Shown here: positions 1 through 8,512 of the stretch, in pieces
How positions within the stretch are numbered: position 1 is the stretch's first letter
How the letters are laid out: every line of letters begins with the position of its first letter
Source of the DNA: Streptomyces sp. A0958
GTDB taxonomy: Bacteria; Actinomycetota; Actinomycetes; Streptomycetales; Streptomycetaceae
DNA length: 64,000 bases
Assembly: GCF_004795035.1 (NCBI RefSeq)
Contig: NZ_SSBK01000013.1
Span: forward strand, 62,001 to 126,000
Direction of reading: 5' to 3'
Position numbers and translations under genes: made by a program
The notes under the pieces: generated by a model
What the model saw: only the letters and a program-made list of their open reading frames with translations
What the model was told of the DNA's origin: nothing
Databases searched by the model: none

Positions 1-169
1 CGAAGGGCTCGCCGTCCTGCTCGTCTCCAGCGAGGTCCCGGAGGTGCTGGGCCTCTCCGACCGGGTCCTCGTCCTACGCGAGGGACACGTAGTCCATACC
101 GCCGAGGCCAAGGATCTCGACGAGCACCGCGTACTCGACCTCGTGATGGAAGGGAGCCCGACCCCATGA
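1..169 (+). CDS. Sugar ABC transporter ATP-binding protein, 3' end only
   Basis: The first 169 bases encode the last 55 codons of a protein entered from outside the window, read from base 2. The peptide contains LLVSSEVPEVLGLSDRVLVL, the end of the second nucleotide-binding domain of RbsA/MglA-type sugar importers, where a switch-like Ser-Ser-Glu-(X)-Pro-Glu follows the H-loop region. The stop codon shares four bases (ATGA, 166-169) with the start of the following permease, so the two are translationally coupled. The role, powering uptake of a monosaccharide at the cytoplasmic face, is inferred from this tail and the neighbours. Walker motifs lie outside the window. Confidence 0.85.
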   Translation, partial: EGLAVLLVSSEVPEVLGLSDRVLVLREGHVVHTAEAKDLDEHRVLDLVMEGSPTP

Positions 170-1239
170 CCCATCCCGTCCCCTCGACGCGGCAGAGCGG
201 GCCGGACCAGGGCCCTGCCCCCGCGTCCGCCCCCGCGTCCGCCCCCGCGTCCGCCCCCGCGTCCCCGAAGAAGCACGGGCCCCCGCGCGCCCTCGGGCTG
301 CGCCTGGACGTCCACACCCTGTCCCTGCTGGGCATCCTCGCCGTGCTCGTGGCCGTCGGCGGGATCACCGAGCCCGACGCCTTCCTGGACAGCGGGAACC
401 TCCAACTCGTCCTGACCCAGGCGTCCGTGATCGGCGTCGTCACCGTCGGGGTGACCTTCGTCATCACCTCGGGCGGCATCGACCTCTCGGTCGGCGCCAT
501 GGTCGCCCTCGCCTCCGTCTGGGCGACGACCCTCGCCACCCAGGAGTACGGCTTCGCGGGCATCCTGTTCACCGCCGTGCTCGTCGGCCTGGGCGCCGGA
601 CTCGTCAACGGGGTGCTCATCGCGTACGGGCGGGTGGTGCCGTTCATCGCGACCCTGGCGATGCTCGCCTCCGCCCGCGGCGTGGCCCTCCAGATCACCG
701 ACGGGAGGACCCAGATCGTCACCGTCACCTCGGTCCTCGACCTGGGCCTGCCCGGCTCCTACGTCCTCGGCATCCCGCCGCTGGTCCTGATCTTCGCCGC
801 GGTCACCGTCGCCGGCTGGCTGCTGCTGAACCGTACGACCTTCGGCCGCCGCACCGTCGCCATCGGCGGCAACGCCGAAGCCGCCCGGCTCGCGGGCATC
901 GACGTCCGCAGGCAGCGGCTCTACCTCTACCTGCTGTCCGGGCTGTGCTGCGGCATCGCGGCCTTCATGCTGATCGTGCTGTCCGGCTCCGGCCAGAACA
1001 CCAACGGCAACCTGTACGAACTCGACGCCATCGCCGCCGCGATCATCGGCGGCACCCTGCTCAGCGGCGGACGCGGCACCATCGTGGGCTCCGTCCTGGG
1101 CGTCCTCGTCTTCACCACGATCACCAACATCTTCGCGCTCAACAACCTGCAGAGCGACGTGCAGCAGATCGCCAAGGGCGCGATCATCGTCGCCGCCGTC
1201 CTCGTCCAGGGCCGCACCTCGTCCCACGCGGAGACCTGA
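166..1239 (+). CDS. Sugar ABC transporter permease, RbsC family
   Basis: A 357-residue membrane protein of the ribose/xylose/inositol permease type (BPD_transp_2). After a Pro/Ala/Ser-rich cytoplasmic N-terminus carrying four PASA units there are about eight to ten hydrophobic segments. The family signature is seen as TSGGIDLSVGAM in the first third and GRRTVAIGGNAEAARLAGID in the EAA-like loop that contacts the ATPase. It overlaps the upstream ATPase gene by ATGA and is followed 77 bp later by the binding protein, giving the usual ATPase-permease-binding protein order. The substrate cannot be read from sequence. The adjacent dehydrogenase and isomerase suggest a polyol or a modified sugar. 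The Pro/Ala extension is longer than in E. coli RbsC. Confidence 0.93.
   Translation: MTHPVPSTRQSGPDQGPAPASAPASAPASAPASPKKHGPPRALGLRLDVHTLSLLGILAVLVAVGGITEPDAFLDSGNLQLVLTQASVIGVVTVGVTFVITSGGIDLSVGAMVALASVWATTLATQEYGFAGILFTAVLVGLGAGLVNGVLIAYGRVVPFIATLAMLASARGVALQITDGRTQIVTVTSVLDLGLPGSYVLGIPPLVLIFAAVTVAGWLLLNRTTFGRRTVAIGGNAEAARLAGIDVRRQRLYLYLLSGLCCGIAAFMLIVLSGSGQNTNGNLYELDAIAAAIIGGTLLSGGRGTIVGSVLGVLVFTTITNIFALNNLQSDVQQIAKGAIIVAAVLVQGRTSSHAET
217..264 (+). repeat. 12-bp tandem repeat, four copies, inside permease gene
   Basis: Four perfect in-frame copies of GCCCCCGCGTCC encode repeated Pro-Ala-Ser-Ala near the permease N-terminus. The number of copies can change without shifting the frame, so this is probably a slippage-prone, functionally neutral linker. 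Confidence 0.9.
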
Positions 1240-1316
1240 CCGGGCGTACCCGCCCGCACCCGTCCGCGCCTCACTCCCGCCCACCAACCACCCATCGGAT
1301 GAAGGGTTCCACAGCC

Positions 1317-2357
1317 ATGCCACAAACCAGCCGCAGAGGACTGCTGTTCGGCACCGCGGCGGTCTCCGCGGGCGCCTTCCTCACCGCCTGCACCAGCAAT
1401 GAGCCCAAGGAGAAGAACTCCGCCGCGACGAGCGGGGCACCCGCCGCCGACGCCGGGCCGGGCAAGCCCGTCACCATCGGCTTCGCCGGACCGCAGGCCG
1501 ACCACGGCTGGCTCAACGCCATCAACGAGAACGCCAGGTCCCAGGCGAAGAAGTACGCCGAGGTGACGTTGGAGACCACCGAGGGCTCCAACGACACCGC
1601 CGCCCAGATCGGCCAGGTCAAGACCCTCATCAACAAGAAGGTCGACGTCCTGGTCGTCCTCCCGGCCGACGGCAAGGCACTCACCCAGGTCGGCCTGGAG
1701 GCCATGCGGGCGGGCATCCCCGTCATCAACCTGGACCGGATCTTCGCCTCCCCGCAGGCCTACCGCTGCTGGGTCGGCGGCGACAACTACGGCATGGGCC
1801 TCAACGCCGGCACGTACATCGGCGAACAGCTCAAGGACAAGCCGGACGCCAAGGTCGTGGAGCTCGCCGGGATCGACAACCTGGAGCTCACCAAACAGCG
1901 CAGCGAGGGCTTCGCCGACGCACTGAAGAACTACCCCAACATCAAACTGGTGGCCCGTCAGGCAGCCGACTTCACCGTCGAGTCGGGGCAGTCGAAGATG
2001 GCCCAGCTCCTTCAGGCGCAGAAGAAGTTCGACGCCCTGTGGAACCACGACGACGACCAGGGCGTGGGCGCGCTCCGCGCCATCCAGCAGGCCGGCCGCG
2101 ACGAGTTCCTGATGGTCGGCGGCGCCGGCGCCAAGTCCGCCATGGACGCCATCAAGGCCGACAACACCGTCCTGAAGGCCACCGTCCTCTACCCGCCGAC
2201 CATGGCGGCATCCGCCATCGACCTGGCCCGCGCCCTCGGGCAGGGCAAGGGGGTGGCGGGCCTCTCCGAGCTGGAGATCCCGACCGGCCTCACCCTCTAC
2301 TCCGCCGTGGTCACCAAGGACAACGTCGACCAGTACCTGCCGACGGGCTTCAACTGA
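1317..2357 (+). CDS. Sugar-binding lipoprotein of the Rbs-type ABC importer (periplasmic-binding protein 4 family)
   Basis: A 346-residue substrate-binding lipoprotein. The ATG at 1317 was chosen because GAAGGG lies about 10 bases upstream and the resulting N-terminus, MPQTSRRGLLFGTAA, is a twin-arginine signal ending in the lipobox LTAC. An in-frame ATG at 1299 is less likely. The mature protein has the ribose-binding fold, with PVTIGFAGPQADHGWLNAI opening domain 1 and the repeated Asp-Val-Leu-Val-Val-Leu-Pro-Ala-Asp strand typical of sugar-binding proteins of class B. It would sit on the outer face of the membrane and pass sugar to the permease upstream. Two catabolic-type enzymes follow on the same strand, so the operon probably couples uptake with oxidation/isomerisation of the sugar. 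Confidence 0.92.
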   Translation: MPQTSRRGLLFGTAAVSAGAFLTACTSNEPKEKNSAATSGAPAADAGPGKPVTIGFAGPQADHGWLNAINENARSQAKKYAEVTLETTEGSNDTAAQIGQVKTLINKKVDVLVVLPADGKALTQVGLEAMRAGIPVINLDRIFASPQAYRCWVGGDNYGMGLNAGTYIGEQLKDKPDAKVVELAGIDNLELTKQRSEGFADALKNYPNIKLVARQAADFTVESGQSKMAQLLQAQKKFDALWNHDDDQGVGALRAIQQAGRDEFLMVGGAGAKSAMDAIKADNTVLKATVLYPPTMAASAIDLARALGQGKGVAGLSELEIPTGLTLYSAVVTKDNVDQYLPTGFN

Positions 2358-2406
2358 GCCGCCCCGCCGCCGTATCCGCCGAACCACAGACGAGGAGGAA
2401 GCCCGG

Positions 2407-3615
2407 ATGGCCCGTAGGGATCAGACGCAGCAGGAGACGGCCGCGCCACCGCTCGGCATCGGCATGGTCGGGTACGCGTTCATGGGCGCCGCCCACTCCC
2501 AGGGGTGGCGCACCGCCGGACACGTCTTCGACCTGCCGATGCGGCCGGTCCTCGCCGCGATCTGCGGCCGCGACCGCACGGCCGTCGAGGCCGCCGCCGG
2601 TCGGCACGGCTGGGCCGCGGCGGAGACCGACTGGCGCGCCCTGATCGCCCGCGACGACGTACAGCTCGTCGACATCTGCACCCCCGGCGACAGCCACGCG
2701 GAGATCGCCGTCGCCGCCCTGGAGGCCGGCAAGCACGTGCTGTGCGAGAAGCCGCTCGCCAACACGGTCGGGGAGGCGCGGGCCATGGCGGCGGCGGCCG
2801 AGCGCGCCGTCGGCCGTGGCCGGACGGCCATGGTCGGCTTCAACTACCGGCGGGTGCCCGCCCTCGCCCATGCCCGCCGCCTCATCGCTGAGGGCCGCAT
2901 CGGCGCCCTGCGGCACATACGCGCCGCCTACCTCCAGGACTGGCTGGTCGACCCCGCGTCGCCGCTGACCTGGCGGCTGAAGAAAGAACACGCGGGCTCC
3001 GGCGCGCTCGGCGACCTCGGGGCGCACGTCGTGGACCTCGCGCAGTTCCTGGCGGGGGAGCCGCTGGTGGCTGTGTCGGCGCTGAGCGAGACATTCGTAC
3101 GCGAACGGCCCCTGCCCGCCGGGCCGTCCGGGGGACTGGGCGGCGGGGCCGTGGCCGGGGGACTGGGCGCGGTGACGGTGGACGACGCCGCCGTGTTCAC
3201 CGGGCGGCTCGCCTCCGGCGCCCTGGCCTCCTTCGAGGTGACCCGGATGGCGGCCGGCCGCAAGAACGCCCTGCGGCTGGAGATCAACGGGGAGCGCGGC
3301 TCGCTCGCGTTCGACCTGGAACGGCTCAACGAACTGTCCTTCCACGACCACACCGAACCCGCCACCACGGCCGGCTTCCGCCGCATCCTCGTCACCGAGC
3401 CCGAACACCCCTACCTGGAGGCGTGGTGGCCGCCGGGCCACACCCTCGGCTACGAGCACACCTTCGTCCACCAGGCCCGCGACGTGATCCACACCATCGC
3501 CGAAGGAGCGCCGCCCGTACCGTCGTTCGCCGACGGCCTCCAGGTGCAACGGGTGCTGGCCGCGGTGGAGGAGAGCGCTGCGAAGAACTCCGTCCTCACC
3601 CCCGTGCCCCTCTAG
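2407..3615 (+). CDS. Gfo/Idh/MocA family NAD(P)-dependent sugar dehydrogenase
   Basis: A 402-residue cytoplasmic oxidoreductase. The N-terminal Rossmann domain starts with GIGMVGYAFMGAAHSQGW, a variant of the GxGxxG nucleotide-binding loop. It continues with VDICTPGDSHAEIAVAALEA and the family hallmark CEKPLANT, whose Glu-Lys-Pro includes the catalytic lysine. The C-terminal alpha/beta domain contains the conserved Asp-Leu-Gly-xHxxD pattern (ALGDLGAHVVDLAQF). A strong ribosome-binding site (AGGAGGAA) precedes the ATG, and the next gene starts 12 bp after its stop. A Gly-rich stretch near residues 235-256 is a likely loop insertion. Within this family inositol, glucose and other polyol dehydrogenases cannot be told apart by eye, so the substrate is open. 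It probably acts on the sugar imported by the upstream ABC system. Confidence 0.92.
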   Translation: MARRDQTQQETAAPPLGIGMVGYAFMGAAHSQGWRTAGHVFDLPMRPVLAAICGRDRTAVEAAAGRHGWAAAETDWRALIARDDVQLVDICTPGDSHAEIAVAALEAGKHVLCEKPLANTVGEARAMAAAAERAVGRGRTAMVGFNYRRVPALAHARRLIAEGRIGALRHIRAAYLQDWLVDPASPLTWRLKKEHAGSGALGDLGAHVVDLAQFLAGEPLVAVSALSETFVRERPLPAGPSGGLGGGAVAGGLGAVTVDDAAVFTGRLASGALASFEVTRMAAGRKNALRLEINGERGSLAFDLERLNELSFHDHTEPATTAGFRRILVTEPEHPYLEAWWPPGHTLGYEHTFVHQARDVIHTIAEGAPPVPSFADGLQVQRVLAAVEESAAKNSVLTPVPL

Positions 3616-3627
3616 GAGGTTCCGCGC

Positions 3628-4632
<1,005 letters not shown>

Positions 4633-4651
4633 CAGACCGGGGGCGTCCCGC

Positions 4652-5956
4652 TCAGCCGATGCCCTGCCGGTCGGGGAGCAGCGCGAACTCCCGCTCGGTG
4701 GCGTCCGGCACCGCGCGTTCCACCGCCTGCACCAGCAGGGCGCGGTGCCGGACCAGCGGGCCCCGCCGGTCCGGTCCCGCCAGCAGCATCAGGTCGTCGA
4801 TCCCCGCCAGCAGCCGCCTCGTCACCTGCGGGGTGTCCGTCGCACACCGGCGGACCTCCTCGAAGGCGAGATCCACCAGGTCCTCCCACCCCGGCACGTC
4901 CTGCACGAGCCGCACCGCCCCCTCGCGGTCCCGGTGGTGCACCGTGCCGAGCGGCAGCCGCACGGTGGCCGCGAGGAACTGCACGATCCGGTCCAGGCTC
5001 TGCACGGCGGTCGTCGGATCGTTCACCGCCGAGGACAGCGCCCGCAGCGCGATGTCCGACAACTGGCGCAGCCCGTACGCCAGATCCTGGTGCAGGGTGC
5101 GCTCCACGCCCACGGACACCGTGTACCGCAGCGCGTACCGGGCCGGGGCAGCCCCGCCGTGCACCGCGAGCACCGGCGTGCCCGGCACCACGAAGTCCCC
5201 GAGCCTGGGGATCAGCCGCAGCACGACGCCCTGGTGCCGGGCGGCCCGCACCAGCCGCGCCACGTTGACGTCCCGCAGCACCCCGGCCCGCCCCTCGTGC
5301 AGGATCTGCGCGGTCTCCTCGGGGAGCGGTTCCCCGGACGGCCGTCCCGCGGGCATCCGGCCCAGGACCCGGAAGGTGTCCCGGGTGATGCGGTCGAGGA
5401 CCGGCCCGATCTGCATCAGACGCAGCGTGGAACTCACATACGCGATGAAGAGCAGCAGACTGAGTGCGACGAGGACCGCGGTCAGCACGCTCTGCACGAA
5501 GGGCACGGAGGTGACCCGGCGCGGATCGGTATCGCTCTCGTACGAGCTGAGCACCAGCAGCGAGAACACGAACGTCGCCAGGAAGACCGACAGCGTGAGC
5601 TTGCTGATCCGGCTCCGTACGAAGATCCGCACCACCCGGGGCGTGAGCTGCCCGCTCGCCATCTGCACGGCGACCAGCGAGATGCTGAACACCACACCGA
5701 TGAAGGTCATCATCGCCGAGCTGACCGTGACGACGATCTGCTTGGTGTCCTCGGCGAGGGAGACCAGGTCCTGGATCTCGTCGTACGCCTGCTCGTCGTG
5801 CAGATACGAGATGATCTGCTCGTCGAGCGCCGAGGCCGCGAACCAGAGCGCGCACGCACAGACCAGCGTCAGGGCGGGAGCGAACCAGAACGTGTCGCGC
5901 AGGTGCTCACGCAGCGGTGACAGCGCGCGGGGCGGACGGGAGCGGCGATCACTCAT
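4652..5956 (-). CDS. DUF2254 family integral membrane protein
   Basis: A 434-residue protein matching what is known as DUF2254. Four transmembrane helices occupy the first ~165 residues (for example TFWFAPALTLVCACALWFAA and a pair around SAMMTFIGVVFSISLVAVQM). The family-characteristic segment SGQLTPRVVRIFVRSRISK follows the second or third helix. A large soluble C-terminal domain of about 270 residues contains LSDIALRALSSAVNDPTTAV. The ATG at 5956 gives a protein beginning MSDRRSRPPRAL. The longer in-frame extension upstream is low-complexity Arg/Gly and looks untranslated. The function of DUF2254 is unknown. It is not obviously linked to the neighbouring genes, and the gene is divergent from the tRNA-Leu. 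Confidence 0.85.
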   Translation of the reverse strand: MSDRRSRPPRALSPLREHLRDTFWFAPALTLVCACALWFAASALDEQIISYLHDEQAYDEIQDLVSLAEDTKQIVVTVSSAMMTFIGVVFSISLVAVQMASGQLTPRVVRIFVRSRISKLTLSVFLATFVFSLLVLSSYESDTDPRRVTSVPFVQSVLTAVLVALSLLLFIAYVSSTLRLMQIGPVLDRITRDTFRVLGRMPAGRPSGEPLPEETAQILHEGRAGVLRDVNVARLVRAARHQGVVLRLIPRLGDFVVPGTPVLAVHGGAAPARYALRYTVSVGVERTLHQDLAYGLRQLSDIALRALSSAVNDPTTAVQSLDRIVQFLAATVRLPLGTVHHRDREGAVRLVQDVPGWEDLVDLAFEEVRRCATDTPQVTRRLLAGIDDLMLLAGPDRRGPLVRHRALLVQAVERAVPDATEREFALLPDRQGIG

Positions 5957-6213
5957 GCAGGCGAAAGTAACCCGCCCCTCCCACCCGCCGGTGGAACCCA
6001 CCGCCGACCCTCCGGCGGCACCGTCCGTACGTGGCCCGCGACGGACCGTACGCGAGCCGCGAGCGCCCGGCCCGAAAAGCGTCCCCGTCACCCCCGCACC
6101 GCGCTGACCAGCGCAAGGGCGACCGAATGGCCACCGGATACGCAGGTGAGAGGCACCCGGAACCCCTGGTATTGTTTTCTTTGTCGCCACGGGAGACCGC
6201 GGCGGATCACCTG

Positions 6214-6298
6214 GTCCGGGTGGCGGAATGGCAGACGCGCTAGCTTGAGGTGCTAGTGCCCTTTATCGGGCGTGGGGGTTCAAGTCCCCCCTCGGACA
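6214..6298 (+). tRNA. tRNA-Leu (anticodon GAG)
   Basis: Cloverleaf read directly. The acceptor strands are GTCCGGG (6214-6220) and CTCGGAC (6291-6297) with one G-U pair, then discriminator A at 6298. The anticodon stem is CTAGC/GCTAG around the loop TTGAGGT, which places anticodon GAG. A long variable arm (TGCCCTTTATCGGGCG) shows a class II tRNA, and the T arm is GGGGG-TTCAAGT-CCCCC. The CCA end is not encoded (ACT follows), as for many Streptomyces tRNAs. It decodes CTC/CTT leucine codons, CTC being very common in this genome. A rho-independent terminator starts 10 bases later. Confidence 0.97.
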
Positions 6299-6307
6299 CT
6301 CATCCAG

Positions 6308-6339
6308 TTCCCACGGTTCATCGCGAACCGTGGGAATTT
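6308..6339 (+). terminator. Rho-independent terminator of tRNA-Leu
   Basis: A perfect 12-bp stem, TTCCCACGGTTC (6308-6319) with GAACCGTGGGAA (6325-6336), closes a 5-base loop and is followed by TTT. It lies just past the tRNA 3' end. Confidence 0.9.
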
Positions 6340-6403
6340 CTGGTTTCCGGGGGCGGCCCTCGCCGCCGCCGGTGCCGCGATCACCTCTGAAAGGACCCCA
6401 CCG

Positions 6404-7231
6404 GTGGCTGTGCAGCGGATCTCGACCCGCAACGCCCGCTTTCAGCAGTTCCAGACGCTGCTCACCAACCGGACCAAGCGCGGGCGCGCCCGCGAATTCC
6501 TCGTCCAGGGCGTCCGGCCGATCACCATGGCCGTGGAGCACGGGTGGACGATCCGCTCCCTGCTGTACGACGCGAGCCGTCCGCTCTCCCACTGGGCCGA
6601 GGAACTGGTGCGCGGCGTGACCACCGAACGCATCGCGGTGGCCCCGGAACTGCTGGCGGAGCTCAGCGAGAAGACCGAGGGCGCCCCCGAGGTCCTGGCC
6701 GTGGTCGAGATGGCACCGGACGACCTGGACCGGATCACGGTCGACGAGGACTTCCTCGGCCTGGTCTTCGACCGCCCGACACAGCCCGGCAACATCGGCA
6801 GCATCGTGCGCTCCGCCGACGCCTTCGGCGCGCGCGGACTCATCGTGACGGGACACGCGGCGGACCCGTACGACCCGAAGGCGGTCCGCGCGACGACGGG
6901 CTCGTTCTTCGCGCTGCCCGTGGTCCGCACCCCGTCGCACCGCGAGGTCGCACAGTGGCTGGACGAGGAACGCGAACGGGGGCGGCCGGTGGTCGTCGTG
7001 GGCACCGACGAGCACGGGGAGTGCGACGCCTCGGAGTTCGACCTGACCCAGCCCGTCCTGCTGGTCATCGGCAACGAGACGGCGGGCCTGAGCGCGGCCT
7101 GGCGCGAGCGCTGCGACCACGTGGTCTCCATCCCGATGACCGGCTCCGCCAGCTCCCTCAACGCCTCCAACGCCGCGTCGATCATCCTCTACGAAGCCCG
7201 CCGCCAGCGGCTCGCGAAGGGGCGCGGCTAG
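6404..7231 (+). CDS. TrmH/SpoU family RNA 2'-O-methyltransferase
   Basis: A 275-residue SPOUT methyltransferase. The GTG at 6404 was chosen because AAAGGA lies about 9 bases upstream and longer versions would begin inside the tRNA gene. An N-terminal substrate-binding domain (residues 1-95) is followed by the trefoil-knot catalytic domain. Motif 1 is seen as NIGSIVRSADAFG with the catalytic Arg, motif 2 as LVIGNETAGLS, and motif 3 as IPMTGSASSLNASNAASI, which form the S-adenosylmethionine pocket. It would methylate a ribose in rRNA or tRNA. Thiostrepton-resistance methylases belong to the same family, but their distinctive N-terminus is not evident here, so a housekeeping role is more likely. 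Its position after a tRNA gene is suggestive only. Confidence 0.92.
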   Translation: MAVQRISTRNARFQQFQTLLTNRTKRGRAREFLVQGVRPITMAVEHGWTIRSLLYDASRPLSHWAEELVRGVTTERIAVAPELLAELSEKTEGAPEVLAVVEMAPDDLDRITVDEDFLGLVFDRPTQPGNIGSIVRSADAFGARGLIVTGHAADPYDPKAVRATTGSFFALPVVRTPSHREVAQWLDEERERGRPVVVVGTDEHGECDASEFDLTQPVLLVIGNETAGLSAAWRERCDHVVSIPMTGSASSLNASNAASIILYEARRQRLAKGRG

Positions 7232-7315
7232 GGACTGCCCCGGTGCGGTGCGGGGAACAGCGCCGGGGAACGGTGCCGGATGCCGGGCTGTCGGACACGA
7301 CGGGCAGCGTAGTTC

Positions 7316-7960
7316 TCACTTCCTCTTGGCGTACACGATGAGGTTGTCCACGGGGTGGCCATCGGCGTCGAACGCGCCGTCGCAGGTGACCAGCCGCAGG
7401 GCGCGTGCCGTGGTGTGGCCGTAGACCCGGGCGGTCGGGAATGCCTTCTTGCTCGCCGTCTCGCGGCCCGTGACCTCGAAGTGGATGTCGGTGCCCCGGC
7501 CGTCCCGGACCACGATGTCCGCGCCCTGGGCGATCTTCTTCAGGTCGTGGAAGACGGCCCGCCCGTAGCGGGTGTCGTTGTGGCCGATCAGCACCGCCGC
7601 GCCGGGCTCGCCGGGTGCGGCACTCCCGGTGTACCAGCCGACCGTCATGCCCTTGTCGGCCGGCGGCACCTCCACCGTGCGGTCCGGGTTGAGCCCGAGG
7701 CGCATCACCTCGCTGTCCACGCCGAGGGACGGTATGGAGACGTGGACGGGCGGCTGAGCGTTGGCGGCTTCGGAGGCGGAAGGGGCCGGGGCGGCCGGTG
7801 CCTCCGCGGCCGCCGCCGGGGACTTGGCCGGTGACTTCTCCGGGGCGTTGCCGGAGCAGCCGGTCAGCGCGACGAGCGCGGTCAGGGCGAGACAGGCGGA
7901 CACCGGCAGGGCGGTGCGGCGGGCGGGGTGCTTACGGGACAGCTGAGGCTTACGGGACAC
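7316..7960 (-). CDS. Class F sortase, lipoprotein-type N-terminus
   Basis: A 214-residue exported cysteine transpeptidase-like protein beginning at GTG 7960, with GGAG nine bases upstream. A hydrophobic segment ends in the lipobox ALTGC with Cys35, followed by a Ser/Pro/Ala linker, so the enzyme is likely lipid-anchored outside the membrane. The sortase domain (about 72-214) has catalytic His127 in LIGHNDTRYG and Cys193 in RLVTCDG, with a basic residue near the C-terminus (KRK). Class F sortases of actinobacteria have poorly known substrates. The gene follows a small exported protein with a C-terminal membrane anchor and a two-component system on the same strand, which suggests a cell-surface module. 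Activity is inferred from the intact His/Cys pair. Confidence 0.9.
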   Translation of the reverse strand: MSRKPQLSRKHPARRTALPVSACLALTALVALTGCSGNAPEKSPAKSPAAAAEAPAAPAPSASEAANAQPPVHVSIPSLGVDSEVMRLGLNPDRTVEVPPADKGMTVGWYTGSAAPGEPGAAVLIGHNDTRYGRAVFHDLKKIAQGADIVVRDGRGTDIHFEVTGRETASKKAFPTARVYGHTTARALRLVTCDGAFDADGHPVDNLIVYAKRK

Positions 7961-7990
7961 GGGAAGGGGCTCCAGAGGGTCGAACGACGG

Positions 7991-8024
7991 CAGTGGCGCC
8001 GCCCGGGGAAGGGCGGCGCCACTG
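7991..8024 (-). terminator. Perfect 14-bp hairpin between anchored protein and sortase genes
   Basis: CAGTGGCGCCGCCC (7991-8004) pairs exactly with GGGCGGCGCCACTG (8011-8024) around a 6-base loop. It lacks a clear U-tract. It may end most transcripts of the upstream small gene, or stabilise a processed end, so that the sortase is made at a lower level. Confidence 0.7.
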
Positions 8025-8048
8025 CCTGCTCATCGGTTGCGGGACGGG

Positions 8049-8408
8049 TCAGCCGTCGCGGCGGGCGGTGCGGCGGCGCAGGACGACCGTGCCGGCGCCG
8101 GCGACCAGCAGCGCGGCCGCCGCGGCGGAGCCCGTCATGGCGCCGCTGTGGTCACCCGAGGTGCCGGCCGGGCGCTCACCGGCCGCGACACCGCCGCGAG
8201 GCGCCTCGGAAGGCATGGCCGAAGGTGCGACGGTCGGCTCGTCCGAGGACATGGGGGACGGCTCGGCGGACTGTTCCGCCGGGACCTGGGTCGGCACGGC
8301 CGACGGGGCGGCGGAGGAGTCGGCGAAGGCCGACGTGGCCGGTACGCACACCGCGCCGGCCACGACGGCGGCGAGGAGGGCGGTACGCAGGGACGTACGC
8401 AGGGGCAT
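8049..8408 (-). CDS. Small exported protein with C-terminal membrane anchor
   Basis: A 119-residue protein of no family I recognise. It has an N-terminal signal peptide (MPLRTSLRTALLAAVVAGAV, likely cut after AFA near residue 29). A Ser/Pro/Glu-rich low-complexity middle (about 30-85) follows, then a C-terminal hydrophobic helix (about 93-110) and a basic tail, RRRTARRDG. This layout (signal, stalk, hydrophobic helix, positive tail) is that of a sortase substrate, and a class F sortase lies next downstream. There is no canonical LPxTG or LAxTG. The nearest residues before the helix are PAGTSGDHSG. Being a sortase substrate is therefore a hypothesis, and a simple membrane-anchored stalk protein is the alternative. 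Confidence 0.7.
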   Translation of the reverse strand: MPLRTSLRTALLAAVVAGAVCVPATSAFADSSAAPSAVPTQVPAEQSAEPSPMSSDEPTVAPSAMPSEAPRGGVAAGERPAGTSGDHSGAMTGSAAAAALLVAGAGTVVLRRRTARRDG

Positions 8409-8512
8409 GGGCAGAGCTCCGTTCCGGATCGGCCTCAGGGGCGGCCGCGGTGCGGGTGCGCACCGCGGCGCGAGGCGTGTGGACAGGCTCGCTCCAAGTT
8501 GTGAGGAAGCTG

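Noticed and set aside
6031..6243. 70-codon plus-strand frame before and into tRNA-Leu
   Set aside because: It runs into the tRNA gene, has no plausible ribosome-binding site and a composition typical of non-coding GC-rich DNA.
6214..6340. tRNA-Leu as an integration site of a mobile element
   Set aside because: No integrase, no duplicated tRNA 3' end and ordinary core genes on both sides.
7232..7315. Terminator between the TrmH and sortase genes
   Set aside because: Only short, broken G/C stems (about 5 bp) can form; no hairpin of the quality seen at the other convergent junctions.
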